Assembly: GCA_018268695.1 (NCBI GenBank)
Contig: JAFDWD010001121.1
Location: forward strand, 62,001 to 126,000
Length of the DNA stretch: 64,000 nucleotides
Source of the DNA: Actinomycetota bacterium
Lineage (GTDB): Bacteria; Actinomycetota; Thermoleophilia; Solirubrobacterales; 70-9
Reading direction: 5' to 3'
Of the stretch, positions 1-7,039 are shown piece by piece. The translations under genes and the position numbers were made by a program. Numbering within the stretch: position 1 is the stretch's first letter; each line of letters opens with the position of its first letter. The notes below the pieces were generated by a model. That model worked only from the letters and a program-made list of their open reading frames with translations. It was not told where the DNA came from and made no database searches.

Positions 1-182
1 GGTTCCTGTTCGCAGGAGGACTCTTGAGCGCCTCAAACTCCATAGACCAAGATCACAAGTGGCCGATCACCGTCGATCGGAGCGGTGGGCTGCGGGTCCC
101 TATCGGCAAGGAGGACGGGCGCGTCGGTGGCCCCCAAAGGGCGGGCCTCGTCGTCCTGGTCGGCGGGCGGCCCGTCCGCGGC

Positions 183-425
183 CTACTCCAGACCGTTGAC
201 CAGCTCGCCCGGTTCGACGCCGAGCCCATCCGCGAGACGCAGCAAGGTGGTCAGGCGTGGCTCGCGTCCACCTCGCTCCAGGCGGCCGATCGAGGTCGGG
301 TGGATGTCGGCCTCCCGTGCCAACCCATCCTGGGAGAGCCCGACCCGCCCCCGAACTTCGCGCAGCCGTTCACCGAACGCTGTGCTGGCAGCCTCGGAGT
401 CTTCGTGGAGGGACGGGCGCGGCAT
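183..425 (-). CDS. XRE-family helix-turn-helix regulator
   Basis: An 80-residue protein made almost entirely of a Cro/C1-type helix-turn-helix (about residues 17-75). The segment GLSQDGLAREADIHPTS fits helices 2-3, followed by the family's typical IGRLERGGREPRLTTLLRLADGL. It is expected to act as a dimeric cytoplasmic DNA-binding regulator. It is transcribed away from the winged-helix operon on the other strand, and the spacer between them carries a tandem 15-bp repeat array that is a good candidate operator. No effector domain is visible, so its signal is unknown. Confidence 0.8.
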   Translation of the reverse strand: MPRPSLHEDSEAASTAFGERLREVRGRVGLSQDGLAREADIHPTSIGRLERGGREPRLTTLLRLADGLGVEPGELVNGLE

Positions 426-430
426 CGGCA

Positions 431-505
431 GGAGCGTGTCGGCTCCCGACCGATCGGACCAGAGCGTATTGGTCGTGAGCGTGTTGGCCTAGAGCGTTTT
501 GGTCC
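431..505. repeat. tandem 15-bp repeat array, candidate operator
   Basis: Units start at 431, 461, 476 and 491, with a degenerate unit at 446, all on a 15-bp register. The last three read AGAGCGTATTGGTCG, TGAGCGTGTTGGCCT and AGAGCGTTTTGGTCC. The array lies between the start of the XRE gene (425, minus strand) and the winged-helix operon (550, plus strand), where an operator for either regulator would be expected. Confidence 0.6.
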
Positions 506-549
506 GGTACGCTCCGATGCTCAGGGACATTCGATCGGGAGGTAGTCAG

Positions 550-876
550 TTGGCGGCAGAGGCGCAGGGATCATCGCTCGACCGGGCATTGGCACACCCG
601 CTGCGAAAGCGGCTGGTCGTCGCGCTCTGGCACAGCTCGGAGCCGTTGACCGCAGGCCGGATCGAGGACGAATATCTCGACGACGAGCACAGCGACCTGG
701 GGACGATCGTCTACCACCTGCGCGTACTCGAGCGCGTGGGAGTCGTCAAGGCGGCCGACCTGCCGCGCGGCGCGGACGCTGACCCTGCCTCCCCGGTTCG
801 CGGCTTGGTGCTGGGAGGCGACAATGCCGGCGAGGCGGTACGGCGCCTTGGGATCGCCGACGGGCGCGACCCATGA
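550..876 (+). CDS. winged-helix (ArsR-like) regulator
   Basis: A 108-residue protein starting at TTG 550, chosen because GGGAGGT lies at the right distance; upstream starts at 499 (TTG) and 517 (ATG) have no such site. ALAHPLRKRLVVAL followed by TIVYHLRVLERVGVV is the usual ArsR-type winged helix: helix 1, then the recognition helix and wing. No cysteine or histidine cluster suggests metal binding. It is the first gene of a three-gene operon with ATGA and GTGA overlaps, and it probably recognises the same kind of target as the tandem-domain protein at 1175. Confidence 0.65.
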   Translation: MAAEAQGSSLDRALAHPLRKRLVVALWHSSEPLTAGRIEDEYLDDEHSDLGTIVYHLRVLERVGVVKAADLPRGADADPASPVRGLVLGGDNAGEAVRRLGIADGRDP

Positions 877-1178
877 GCACCAAGACGCGGCGACACCGGG
901 GCCTCAACAACGGCGGGATCATCTGGACCCCCCATCCGCCTCGACCGCTCAGTCCTCACCAGCAGGAGCGGGCGCGGGAATGCTCGATCGTCTGGGAAGT
1001 GTGCGAGTGGCTCTGTGAGTGCTGGGACGACCAGCGCCGGGCCGAGCCGGAGGAGCGCGAGTCCCTCCACATGCTCGCGGCGCTGACACGCTGGTACTGC
1101 TCGCTGGAACTTCCGACGACGCGGCGCAAGGTGTTCGACGGTCCCCCGATCCTCAGCCGTCGACGGCGGCCCACGTGA
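873..1178 (+). CDS. hypothetical protein in winged-helix operon
   Basis: A 101-residue protein with no recognised family. It has a basic N terminus, then a cysteine- and tryptophan-rich helix (VWEVCEWLCECWDDQ, about residues 40-54), and a basic C terminus. Its start overlaps the preceding gene by ATGA and its stop overlaps the next start as GTGA, so translation of the three is probably coupled. The four cysteines could bind a metal or form disulfides, but this is a guess. The overlaps on both sides are the main evidence that it is real. Confidence 0.5.
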   Translation: MSTKTRRHRGLNNGGIIWTPHPPRPLSPHQQERARECSIVWEVCEWLCECWDDQRRAEPEERESLHMLAALTRWYCSLELPTTRRKVFDGPPILSRRRRPT

Positions 1179-1882
1179 CCGACTCGGTCGTTGGCTGCGG
1201 ACTGGCCCTCGCCCACCCCGAAAGGCTCGCCATCTTGCGCGAGCTGCGGGCCGGCCGATATGTCTCGGGCAGGCTCTACGCCGAGCGCAACCCGTCGGCC
1301 CGGCAGAATCGCGCCGCCTACCACCTGCGGACGCTCGTCGGAGTCGGCGCGGCCGAACCGACAGTCGCCGACCCCTTCGACCACACGACGCGCGGTAGGC
1401 GGCACAAACTCTATGTGTTCGAGGGAGAGACCACCGGCCGACTCGGCGACCTGCTCGACGTGTCGAGCGGGTCGCTGATGGTAGTCGATCCGAAAGGAGG
1501 CGAGGCGGTGCCGTTCAAGCTGAAGGACCACGAGTTGATGGCGATCGGCAAGGCGATCAGTCATCCGATGCGGTTGCGGATGATCCGCGATCTTCGGGGT
1601 GACGGGGACTGGTCCCCGACCACATGGGCGAGCGCCAACGGAGAGACGCTGGGCGACTCCTCCTACCACTTCAAGCAGCTCGCGAGATTCAAGGTGGCGA
1701 AGGTCGCGTGGACCGAGAAGCGACGTGGCGCGGTCGAGCATTTCTACAAGCTGACAGCGGCACGTTCGCAGGCGGCGTTGGCGGTGCTCGACGTCCTCGA
1801 AGCCCGAGCCGAGCTGGTCGCTGCAGAGCACGGAGACGGCTCGAAGGGGGTCGCCGACACCTCATTGTCGGTCGTCAGGTAG
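1175..1882 (+). CDS. tandem winged-helix regulator
   Basis: A 235-residue protein starting at GTG 1175 inside the upstream stop codon. It holds two winged-helix units: about residues 8-60 (LAHPERLAILRELRAGR then AAYHLRTLVGVGA) and about 130-190 (ISHPMRLRMIRDL then SYHFKQLARFKVAKV). Each resembles an ArsR-type DNA-binding domain, so one chain could cover both halves of a site. The intervening segment of about 60 residues has no recognised motif. The sensed signal is unknown. Confidence 0.65.
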   Translation: MTDSVVGCGLALAHPERLAILRELRAGRYVSGRLYAERNPSARQNRAAYHLRTLVGVGAAEPTVADPFDHTTRGRRHKLYVFEGETTGRLGDLLDVSSGSLMVVDPKGGEAVPFKLKDHELMAIGKAISHPMRLRMIRDLRGDGDWSPTTWASANGETLGDSSYHFKQLARFKVAKVAWTEKRRGAVEHFYKLTAARSQAALAVLDVLEARAELVAAEHGDGSKGVADTSLSVVR

Positions 1883-1995
1883 CGCTTCGCAGCCTCGGCC
1901 GCGCCGCGAAGGATCTGGGGGATGCTGCCAATTCGACCGTCCGCAGCACCGCAACATCATTCGCATGTGGATACGTCTGTTTGTAGGATGGCCGC

Positions 1996-2358
1996 GTGGC
2001 CCGCGATCCCGGCACCTGCGAGTTGCTCTGCCTCGACCTGCCGAAGGCCGAGCGGGTGCGGAGGTCGCTGCCGGGGGACGAGGAGCTGGAGCGCATGGCG
2101 ACCGCCGCCGCGGCGCTCGCCGATCCGACCCGCCTGGCTGTCGCCGTCGCCCTGGCCGCCGGTGAGCCGGTCTGCGTCTGCGACCTCGCCTGGATCGTCG
2201 GTCGCGGCGAGAGGCTCGTCTCCCACCACGCCCGCCGGCTCAAGGCCGCCGGCCTGGCCCACTCGCGGCGGGAGGGGAAGATGGTGATGTACGAGTTGAG
2301 CGAGCGCGGACGGGAGCTCCTGGCCGCGGTGGTTCCTGGGGAGGTGGTGGCGGGGTGA
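1996..2358 (+). CDS. ArsR/SmtB-family metal sensor
   Basis: A 120-residue repressor starting at GTG 1996. The N terminus carries a Cys pair (CELLCLD, residues 8-14), and the recognition region has the family's metal-binding ELxCxCDL-like pattern as EPVCVCDLAWI (about residues 56-66). Such proteins leave DNA when they bind soft metals such as Cd, Pb, Zn or As. It overlaps the start of a cation efflux gene at 2355, so it most likely autoregulates this metal operon. The likely promoter is short: TACGTCTGTTTGTAGGAT lies just upstream of the start. Confidence 0.85.
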   Translation: MARDPGTCELLCLDLPKAERVRRSLPGDEELERMATAAAALADPTRLAVAVALAAGEPVCVCDLAWIVGRGERLVSHHARRLKAAGLAHSRREGKMVMYELSERGRELLAAVVPGEVVAG

Positions 2359-3404
2359 GCCCGGTCGAGCTTCAGGTCCTCCAGGCGCCTGCTTCCGCCT
2401 CGCCAGCGTCCATCAGCCGCGAGCGCTATGAGGCGCTCGCGCGCCGCGCGCGGCTGCTCTCCTGGCTATCGCTCGCCTGGATGACGGTCGAGGGCGGGAT
2501 CGCGATCACTGCAGGGATTGTCGCCTCCTCGGTCGCGCTGGTCGGCTTCGGCCTGGACTCGGTGATCGAGGGGGTGGCGAGCGTGATCATCATCTGGCGC
2601 TTCAGCGGCCACCGGGTCTTCTCGGCGGACGCAGAGCGGCGCGCCCAGCGCCTGGTCGCCGTGCAGTTCTTCCTCCTCGCCCCCTACGTGGCCTTCGAGT
2701 CGGTGAAGGGACTGGCGGTCGGAGAGCATCCCGAGGTGAGCTGGGTCGGGATCGCCCTGGCGACCGGCTCGGTCGTCTTGATGCCGATGTTCGGCACCGC
2801 CAAGGAACGACTGGCCGACCGGCTCGGATCGGCGGCGACCAAGGGCGAGGGGCGCCAGAACATGCTCTGCGCCTATCTGGCAGGCGCGCTCTTCTTCGGC
2901 CTGCTCGGCAACGCGCTACTCGGCGCCTGGTGGCTCGACCCGACGGTCGGCCTCCTGATCGCCGCCATCGCCGTAAAGGAGGGGCTGGAGGCATGGGGCG
3001 GCGAGGGATGCGGTTGCGTCGCCTCGCCGCTCGAGGGCGTGGGCTTCGCGGCGGAGGGATGCGCGGACGACTGCTGCGCCCCCGCGGGCGAGGTCCCGTC
3101 GTGCGGTCTCGACCACGATGGCCTGGCGGGGCAGCGGGGGCGCTACGCCGAGATCGGACGCTCGGTCGTCAGCTTCGACCGCACATCCGGCTCGCTCAGG
3201 GTCGAGCTCTCGCCCTCCGTCGATCACCGCCTGGTGGAGGAGGCGGTCTCCGTCGAGCGAGGCTGCTGTCCGTTCTTCGAGATCGACTTCGATCCACCGA
3301 GGGCCAGGCTCAGGATCTCCGTCGCCGAGGACGCCGAGACCCCTGCTCTCGACGCGATCGCTCATGCGCTCGGGCTCGCCCCAGACGCCGCGAGATCCGC
3401 GTGA
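2355..3404 (+). CDS. CDF-like cation transporter fused to a CCPFF domain
   Basis: A 349-residue protein. About residues 20-215 form a six-helix cation diffusion facilitator-like membrane domain with the characteristic GLDSVIEG segment after TM2. This is followed by a cysteine-rich linker (GCGCVAS, GCADDCCAP, SCG; about 220-250) and a cytoplasmic domain of about 90 residues with RGCCPFFEIDFD. Similar CCPFF proteins occur beside mercury-resistance genes. The usual C-terminal CDF domain is absent, so the Cys-rich tail may receive or sense the metal instead. It sits in an operon with ArsR upstream and a thioredoxin-like protein downstream (GTGA overlap). The substrate is not identified. Confidence 0.75.
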   Translation: MSPVELQVLQAPASASPASISRERYEALARRARLLSWLSLAWMTVEGGIAITAGIVASSVALVGFGLDSVIEGVASVIIIWRFSGHRVFSADAERRAQRLVAVQFFLLAPYVAFESVKGLAVGEHPEVSWVGIALATGSVVLMPMFGTAKERLADRLGSAATKGEGRQNMLCAYLAGALFFGLLGNALLGAWWLDPTVGLLIAAIAVKEGLEAWGGEGCGCVASPLEGVGFAAEGCADDCCAPAGEVPSCGLDHDGLAGQRGRYAEIGRSVVSFDRTSGSLRVELSPSVDHRLVEEAVSVERGCCPFFEIDFDPPRARLRISVAEDAETPALDAIAHALGLAPDAARSA

Positions 3405-3712
3405 AGATCGAGCTGCTCTATTTCGACGGCTGCCCGAACCATCAGGCACTGTTGCCCGAGCTGCGCCGACTGCTCGCCGAGGAGGGGATCGGCGAGGAGA
3501 TCGAGCTGCGCCGGGTCGAGACGCCGGAGGAGGCGGAGCGGGTGCAGTTCCTCGGCTCCCCCACGGTCAGGGTCGACGGGGTCGATGTCGACCGGGACGC
3601 GGCCGCGCGGCAGGACTTCGGCTTGAAGTGCAGGCTCTACCGGACTCCGGCCGGGCTGAGACCGACACCGCCGACCGAGTGGATGCGGGCGGCATTGCGG
3701 GGTGCAGGCTGA
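3401..3712 (+). CDS. thioredoxin-fold protein of a metal operon
   Basis: A 103-residue protein starting at GTG 3401, overlapping the stop of the transporter. The N-terminal strand LLYFDGCPN followed by a helix, and a later cis-proline-like FLGSPTVRVDG, match small thioredoxin-like proteins found in mercury and arsenic operons. Only one cysteine is present at the active site (DGCPN rather than CxxC), so it is probably not a general oxidoreductase. It may bind metal or act as a monothiol. It overlaps the rhodanese gene by an ATGA-type junction. Confidence 0.7.
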   Translation: MKIELLYFDGCPNHQALLPELRRLLAEEGIGEEIELRRVETPEEAERVQFLGSPTVRVDGVDVDRDAAARQDFGLKCRLYRTPAGLRPTPPTEWMRAALRGAG

Positions 3713-4377
3713 TGTTCGAGCGGATCGACTACGCGCGCCTGCGCCGGCTGCTCGACGGCGGCGCCCGACTGGTCGAGGTGCTGCCGCCGGAGGAGTACGC
3801 CGAAGCGCACCTGCCCGGTGCGATCAACATCCCGCTGAAGGCGCTCGACGCCGACTCGACCGCGATGCTCAACAAGCAGGCGCCGGTCGTCGTCTACTGC
3901 TGGGACTACCTCTGCGACATGAGCCCGCGCGCCGCGGCGCGGCTCGACTCGCTCGGCTTCGAGCGCGTCTACGACTACGCGCCGAGCAAGGTCGACTACC
4001 TCGCCCGCGGGGCGCCGATCGAAGGCCAGAAGGCCGGCGAGCGACGGGCGATCGACGCCGCTCGGGACGACGTCGTCCGCTGCCTGCCGGGCGACCCGGC
4101 CGCCGAGGTCGCCGAGCGGACCGAGGCATCGCCATACGGATTCGCGATCGTCGTCACCGCCGATCAGACGGTGCTCGGTCGGCTGCGGGCGAGCGCCCTG
4201 CCCGGGCCCGACGGCGCGAGCGCCGAGGAGCTGATGGAGCCCGGGCCTTCGACCATCCGCGCCGATGTCGGTGCCGGCGAGCTGCGCGACCGCCTGCGCT
4301 CGCAAGGACTCTCGACGGCCCTCGTGACCAACCCGGAGGGAAGCCTGCTGGGAGTCGTCCTGCGCGCCGACCTCTGA
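3712..4377 (+). CDS. rhodanese-CBS-like protein
   Basis: A 221-residue protein. Residues 1-110 form a rhodanese domain: LVEVLPPEEYAEAHLPGAIN, then the loop VVYCWDYLCDMSPRAAA. Its first cysteine would be the persulfide-carrying residue, although the loop is not the standard CRxGxR. About residues 125-221 look like CBS-type repeats (AIVVTADQTVLGRLRASAL and TALVTNPEGSLLGVV). It ends the ArsR-CDF-thioredoxin operon, suggesting a role in sulfur or thiol chemistry linked to metal detoxification. Confidence 0.75.
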   Translation: MFERIDYARLRRLLDGGARLVEVLPPEEYAEAHLPGAINIPLKALDADSTAMLNKQAPVVVYCWDYLCDMSPRAAARLDSLGFERVYDYAPSKVDYLARGAPIEGQKAGERRAIDAARDDVVRCLPGDPAAEVAERTEASPYGFAIVVTADQTVLGRLRASALPGPDGASAEELMEPGPSTIRADVGAGELRDRLRSQGLSTALVTNPEGSLLGVVLRADL

Positions 4378-4630
4378 GGGGTTGGTTGCACCGGCGGGCC
4401 GGGCGACCTATGCTCGGCGGGTGCCTGGTTGACGTTAGAGAGCACGATCGTCCTATGACTTCGTCGGCGGCCGGCAGTGCCGCTCGCGGTGTGGTGTCCG
4501 GGTCGCGTCGCGCAACGGACCCGAGTGGCGGGGCGGCGGTGCGCGAGCCCCTCCTCGGCGGACCACTGTGACCTGATGTAGGCCACGGCTGTTTGCCGCG
4601 GGCCGACTGTGATGCGAACCAGGAGACAAG

Positions 4631-4999
4631 ATGAACACTGAGCTGCTCGAAGTCGCCCGCGCGGGCCTCGAAGCATGGCAGCGAGGAGACGTGGACGCGC
4701 TCGTACCGTTGCTCGACGAGGAGGTCGAGCTGACCTGGTGGGAGCCGGGAGAGTGGGATTGCCACGGCCGCGAGGAGGTGCTGGCACTGCTGCGCGAACG
4801 CGCCGGCGAAGGAGCTGGCGTGATGGGCCTTGAGCTGACCGACGCCGGCCCGGATGCGATCGTCTCGACCCGGACGACGACCGTCGCGGAGGGTCCCGCC
4901 GCCGGGCTGCGACCGGCGACGCTGATCAGGTTCCGCGACGGCAGGGTGGTGGCGATGCGGCAGTTCCCCGACCGCACGGAGGCGTTGGCCGCCGCCTGA
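4631..4999 (+). CDS. SnoaL/NTF2-like protein
   Basis: A 122-residue protein with a good ribosome site (AGGAGAC) before ATG 4631. AGLEAWQRGDVDALVPLLDEEVELTW and the later RDGRVVAMRQFPDRTEALAAA are typical of SnoaL-like/NTF2-like alpha-beta cone proteins of actinobacteria. The family binds or isomerises small hydrophobic ligands, but no catalytic residues can be assigned here. It stands alone, with about 250 bases of unassigned sequence before it, so its context does not suggest a role. Confidence 0.7.
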   Translation: MNTELLEVARAGLEAWQRGDVDALVPLLDEEVELTWWEPGEWDCHGREEVLALLRERAGEGAGVMGLELTDAGPDAIVSTRTTTVAEGPAAGLRPATLIRFRDGRVVAMRQFPDRTEALAAA

Positions 5000-5090
5000 C
5001 GAGGGGGCGGCCCGCCCTTCGCAAGGTGCAGGGGATGACGCCGAGCCGCGGGGAGGGGCGGCGAATTCGCCCGCCCCTCGTCCGCCGCCT

Positions 5091-5365
5091 ACCTCGTCAC
5101 CTTCGCCGTGAAGGCAGCCGTGTGGACGCTTCCGCCCGCGCGGAACTGCAGGAAGAGCCAGAACATCCCTGCAGAGGGGAACTCCGCGTCGAAGGTGCTC
5201 GTTCCGGCCTTGGCGTCGCGGGCCACCGGGTGGACGTGGGAGTAGGCGAGGTCGGGCTTTCGCAGCGCCACCAGGTGCCCGTAGGCGCCGGGTAGGTCTG
5301 CAGGTCGGCCTCCCGACGGCCCCCGCGCTCGACGGTGAAGGTGAGGCGCTCGGTCACCGCCGAGT
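5091..5365 (-). pseudogene. decayed conserved secreted-protein fragment
   Basis: The minus strand encodes GAYGHLVALRKPDLAYSHVHP followed by a beta-rich C terminus with FWLFLQFRAGGSVHTAAF. This pattern is common in actinobacterial envelope proteins found with copper genes. The preceding strand (LTFTVERGGR) lies in a different frame, and everything further upstream is missing. It runs convergently into a decayed permease gene. I read it as a frameshifted 3' remnant. Confidence 0.55.
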
Positions 5366-5870
5366 TCCGCCATGGCACGATCCGCCCGACCTTCCTCGCC
5401 ACCCCGAGGCGAAGCCGCGTGATCACCGCCAAGCTCCTGGCGAGCGCCGCCGTGGGAATCGCGCTGGGATTCCTCGCGCAGGTCATGACGATCGGGGTCG
5501 AGGTCGCCGGACTCGCGGCCCGCGGCATCCCGATCGAGTTCAGCGCCGCCGACTATGCGCAGTTCCTCGCCGGTGGGCTCTCGCCGCCGGGCTCTCCGCG
5601 GCGCTCGGCGTCGGTCTCGGGACGATCGTCCGCCACCAGGTGGGCGTCGTGGTCGGCCTCTGCCTCTGGCTGCTGGTGATCGAGACGACCCCGATCGGCC
5701 ACGTCCCGCGGCCGTCAGGTTCGCCCCGGGGGGCCGCCGCCGGGGCGATCCAGACCCAGACCGCAGCGAAGCTCCTCGCTCCCGGCCTCGGGCTGATCCT
5801 GCTGGGCGGCTACGCCGGCCTCGCCGCCTGGCTCGGAGCGCTCGTGACGACCCACAGTGACGTCGATTGA
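5341..5870 (+). pseudogene. decayed ABC-2 permease gene
   Basis: Reading from 5341, the frame gives EFRHGTIRPTFLATPRRSRV, the usual entry to the membrane half of ABC-2 type permeases, followed by transmembrane segments. Near 5580 the reading frame breaks: the continuation (LSAALGVGLGTIVRHQVGVV and a further hydrophobic helix) is in another frame up to the stop at 5870. The first half of the gene is also missing. The small protein at 5888 follows immediately and looks intact. Confidence 0.6.
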
Positions 5871-5887
5871 AGAAGGAGGAGTGACCG

Positions 5888-6028
5888 ATGCATGGCCTGT
5901 CCGATCACGACCCGACGCCAGAGAGCGGTCCCGGCGGCCCACCGGTGGCGGTGGTCGCGGTCGTGGTGATCGTGATCCTCCTCTTCGTGGTCCTGCATCT
6001 CACCGGCGTCGTCGGCCCCAGGCCTTGA
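5888..6028 (+). CDS. small single-pass membrane protein
   Basis: A 46-residue protein with a strong ribosome site (AAGGAGGAG) seven bases before ATG 5888. Residues 1-18 are polar and rich in His, Asp and Pro (MHGLSDHDPTPESGPGG). Residues 19-43 form one very hydrophobic helix, ending in GPRP. No family was recognised. It lies between the decayed permease and the 79-residue protein at 6070. The strong start site and clear polar-TM layout favour a real gene. Confidence 0.55.
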   Translation: MHGLSDHDPTPESGPGGPPVAVVAVVVIVILLFVVLHLTGVVGPRP

Positions 6029-6069
6029 GCCGCCCGGGGCCGCCGCCCTTACCAAGACAGGAGGAAGTC

Positions 6070-6309
6070 TTGCCCGATCCAGTAGCGATGATCCTTCACC
6101 TCGCCGGCGATCCAGACGAGGTCCTCGAGCGCTTCGAGGAGGCGCGGCGGCCTTGGATCGCCGCCGAGGGCGACGGATATGACCCGCCCGCCTTCTACGC
6201 GGCCTGCCGGACGCAGGACGGCATCGTCGTCTCGGCGTGGGACAGCGAGGAGGCGCACAGTCGGTTCGGCCGCGGCATCCGCCCGCACCTGAAGGCGGCC
6301 GGGCTGTAA
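6070..6309 (+). CDS. small alpha-beta barrel-like protein
   Basis: A 79-residue protein starting at TTG 6070, with AGGAGGA just upstream. The layout LHLAGDPDEVLERFEEARRP, then FYAACRTQDGIVVSAWDSEE, then FGRGIRPHLKAAGL resembles small dimeric alpha-beta barrel (antibiotic monooxygenase-like) proteins of actinobacteria, where the strand carrying VSAWDSEE is typical. No catalytic residue can be named. The CsoR operator of the next operon begins about 60 bases downstream. Confidence 0.6.
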   Translation: MPDPVAMILHLAGDPDEVLERFEEARRPWIAAEGDGYDPPAFYAACRTQDGIVVSAWDSEEAHSRFGRGIRPHLKAAGL

Positions 6310-6367
6310 AGACCCAGGGACACGAGCACCTGCGCATCGCCGTTCGGGGGTGGCCGCCCGAACGGTG

Positions 6368-6386
6368 ATTTACCCCGGGGTGGTAT
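6368..6386. promoter_or_regulatory. CsoR-type operator before the complex I-like operon
   Basis: ATTTACCCCGGGGTGGTAT is, read on the other strand, nearly the same as the ATACACCCCCAGGGGGTAT element at 48549 beside the second CsoR gene. A second half, GGGGTA, follows at 6387-6392. G/C-tract dyads flanked by TA are typical CsoR/RcnR-family operators. It lies directly upstream of a CsoR-family gene and the nuo-like operon. Confidence 0.7.
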
Positions 6387-6402
6387 GGGGTACTGAGCCC
6401 CC

Positions 6403-6711
6403 ATCAGCTCGGACCCGGCAGAAGACGACCCCCGCCCTCGCGGCTACAGCCCCCGGAAGAAGACGCTGCGGAGCCGCCTGCGACGGATCGAGGGTCAGGT
6501 CCGCGGCGTCGAGCGGATGGTCGACGAGGAGCGCTGGTGCCCCGACATCCTCATCCAGCTGGCGGCGATCCAGGCAGCGCTCGACAAGGTGGCGCTCGGG
6601 CTCGCCGAGGATCACGCGCGCCACTGCGTCATCGGCGGACCGGAGGAAGAGGCCGAGGAGCGGACGACCGAGCTGATGGCGGCGATGACCCAGCTCGTGC
6701 GGCGCAGGTGA
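6403..6711 (+). CDS. csoR: CsoR-family metal sensor, start unresolved
   Basis: The reading frame encodes RLRRIEGQVRGVERMV, then RWCPDIL, then EDHARHCV, which supplies the Cys-His-Cys set that binds Cu(I) in CsoR. The protein is about 90-100 residues and all-helical. Oddly, no ATG, GTG or TTG lies between an in-frame TGA at 6394 and Met codon 6517. Starting at 6517 would remove helix 1, so an ATC (6403) or CTG start, or a sequence error, must be assumed; I give 6403 as the outer limit. It is followed four bases later by nuoA, making it the probable copper-responsive repressor of that operon. Confidence 0.75.
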   Translation: MSSDPAEDDPRPRGYSPRKKTLRSRLRRIEGQVRGVERMVDEERWCPDILIQLAAIQAALDKVALGLAEDHARHCVIGGPEEEAEERTTELMAAMTQLVRRR

Positions 6712-6715
6712 GCCG

Positions 6716-7039
6716 ATGACGGCCGTCGGCCTCCTCTTCGTCATCCTGCTCGCCGCGGCGACCCTGCTGGTCTTCGCCTACGCGCTGGCACTCTGGCGAC
6801 GTGGCCTCCGCAGGACCCATCCGGGTGAGGAGCCGACGTGGCCGCGCTTCCACGTGCGCTTCTACATCTTCGCCCTGATCCTGATCGCCTTCGACATGGA
6901 GATGGCCTACATGTATCCGTGGGCGGTCGTCTTCCGCACCCTCGGCTGGACCGCCTACGCCGAGATCGGCTTTTTCCTGACGGTGCTCGGTATGGGGATC
7001 CTCTACGCCTGGCGGGAGGGGGCGCTCGAATGGTCATGA
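6716..7039 (+). CDS. nuoA: complex I-like subunit A
   Basis: A 107-residue protein with three membrane helices. RFYIFALILIAFDMEMAYMY matches the conserved NuoA loop and second helix (normally FDVEVAFLFPW), keeping the acidic residues, and LYAWREGALEWS is the standard C terminus. In complex I this subunit helps join the membrane arm to the quinone site. It is the first structural gene of an eight-gene cluster behind csoR, which suggests metal-responsive expression. The next gene overlaps it by 10 bases. Confidence 0.9.
   Translation: MTAVGLLFVILLAAATLLVFAYALALWRRGLRRTHPGEEPTWPRFHVRFYIFALILIAFDMEMAYMYPWAVVFRTLGWTAYAEIGFFLTVLGMGILYAWREGALEWS

Noticed and set aside
1..182. Possible start of another gene at the left edge
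   Set aside because: Short frames on both strands without family signal or ribosome site; too little sequence to decide.
1971..1987. Possible further CCTAC-N5-GTAGG site before the ArsR gene
   Set aside because: Only the right arm (GTAGG) is present at the required spacing; more likely part of the ArsR promoter.
4408..4422. CCTAT-N5-GCGGG near the rhodanese gene end
   Set aside because: Three of ten arm positions differ and the next gene is about 210 bases away.
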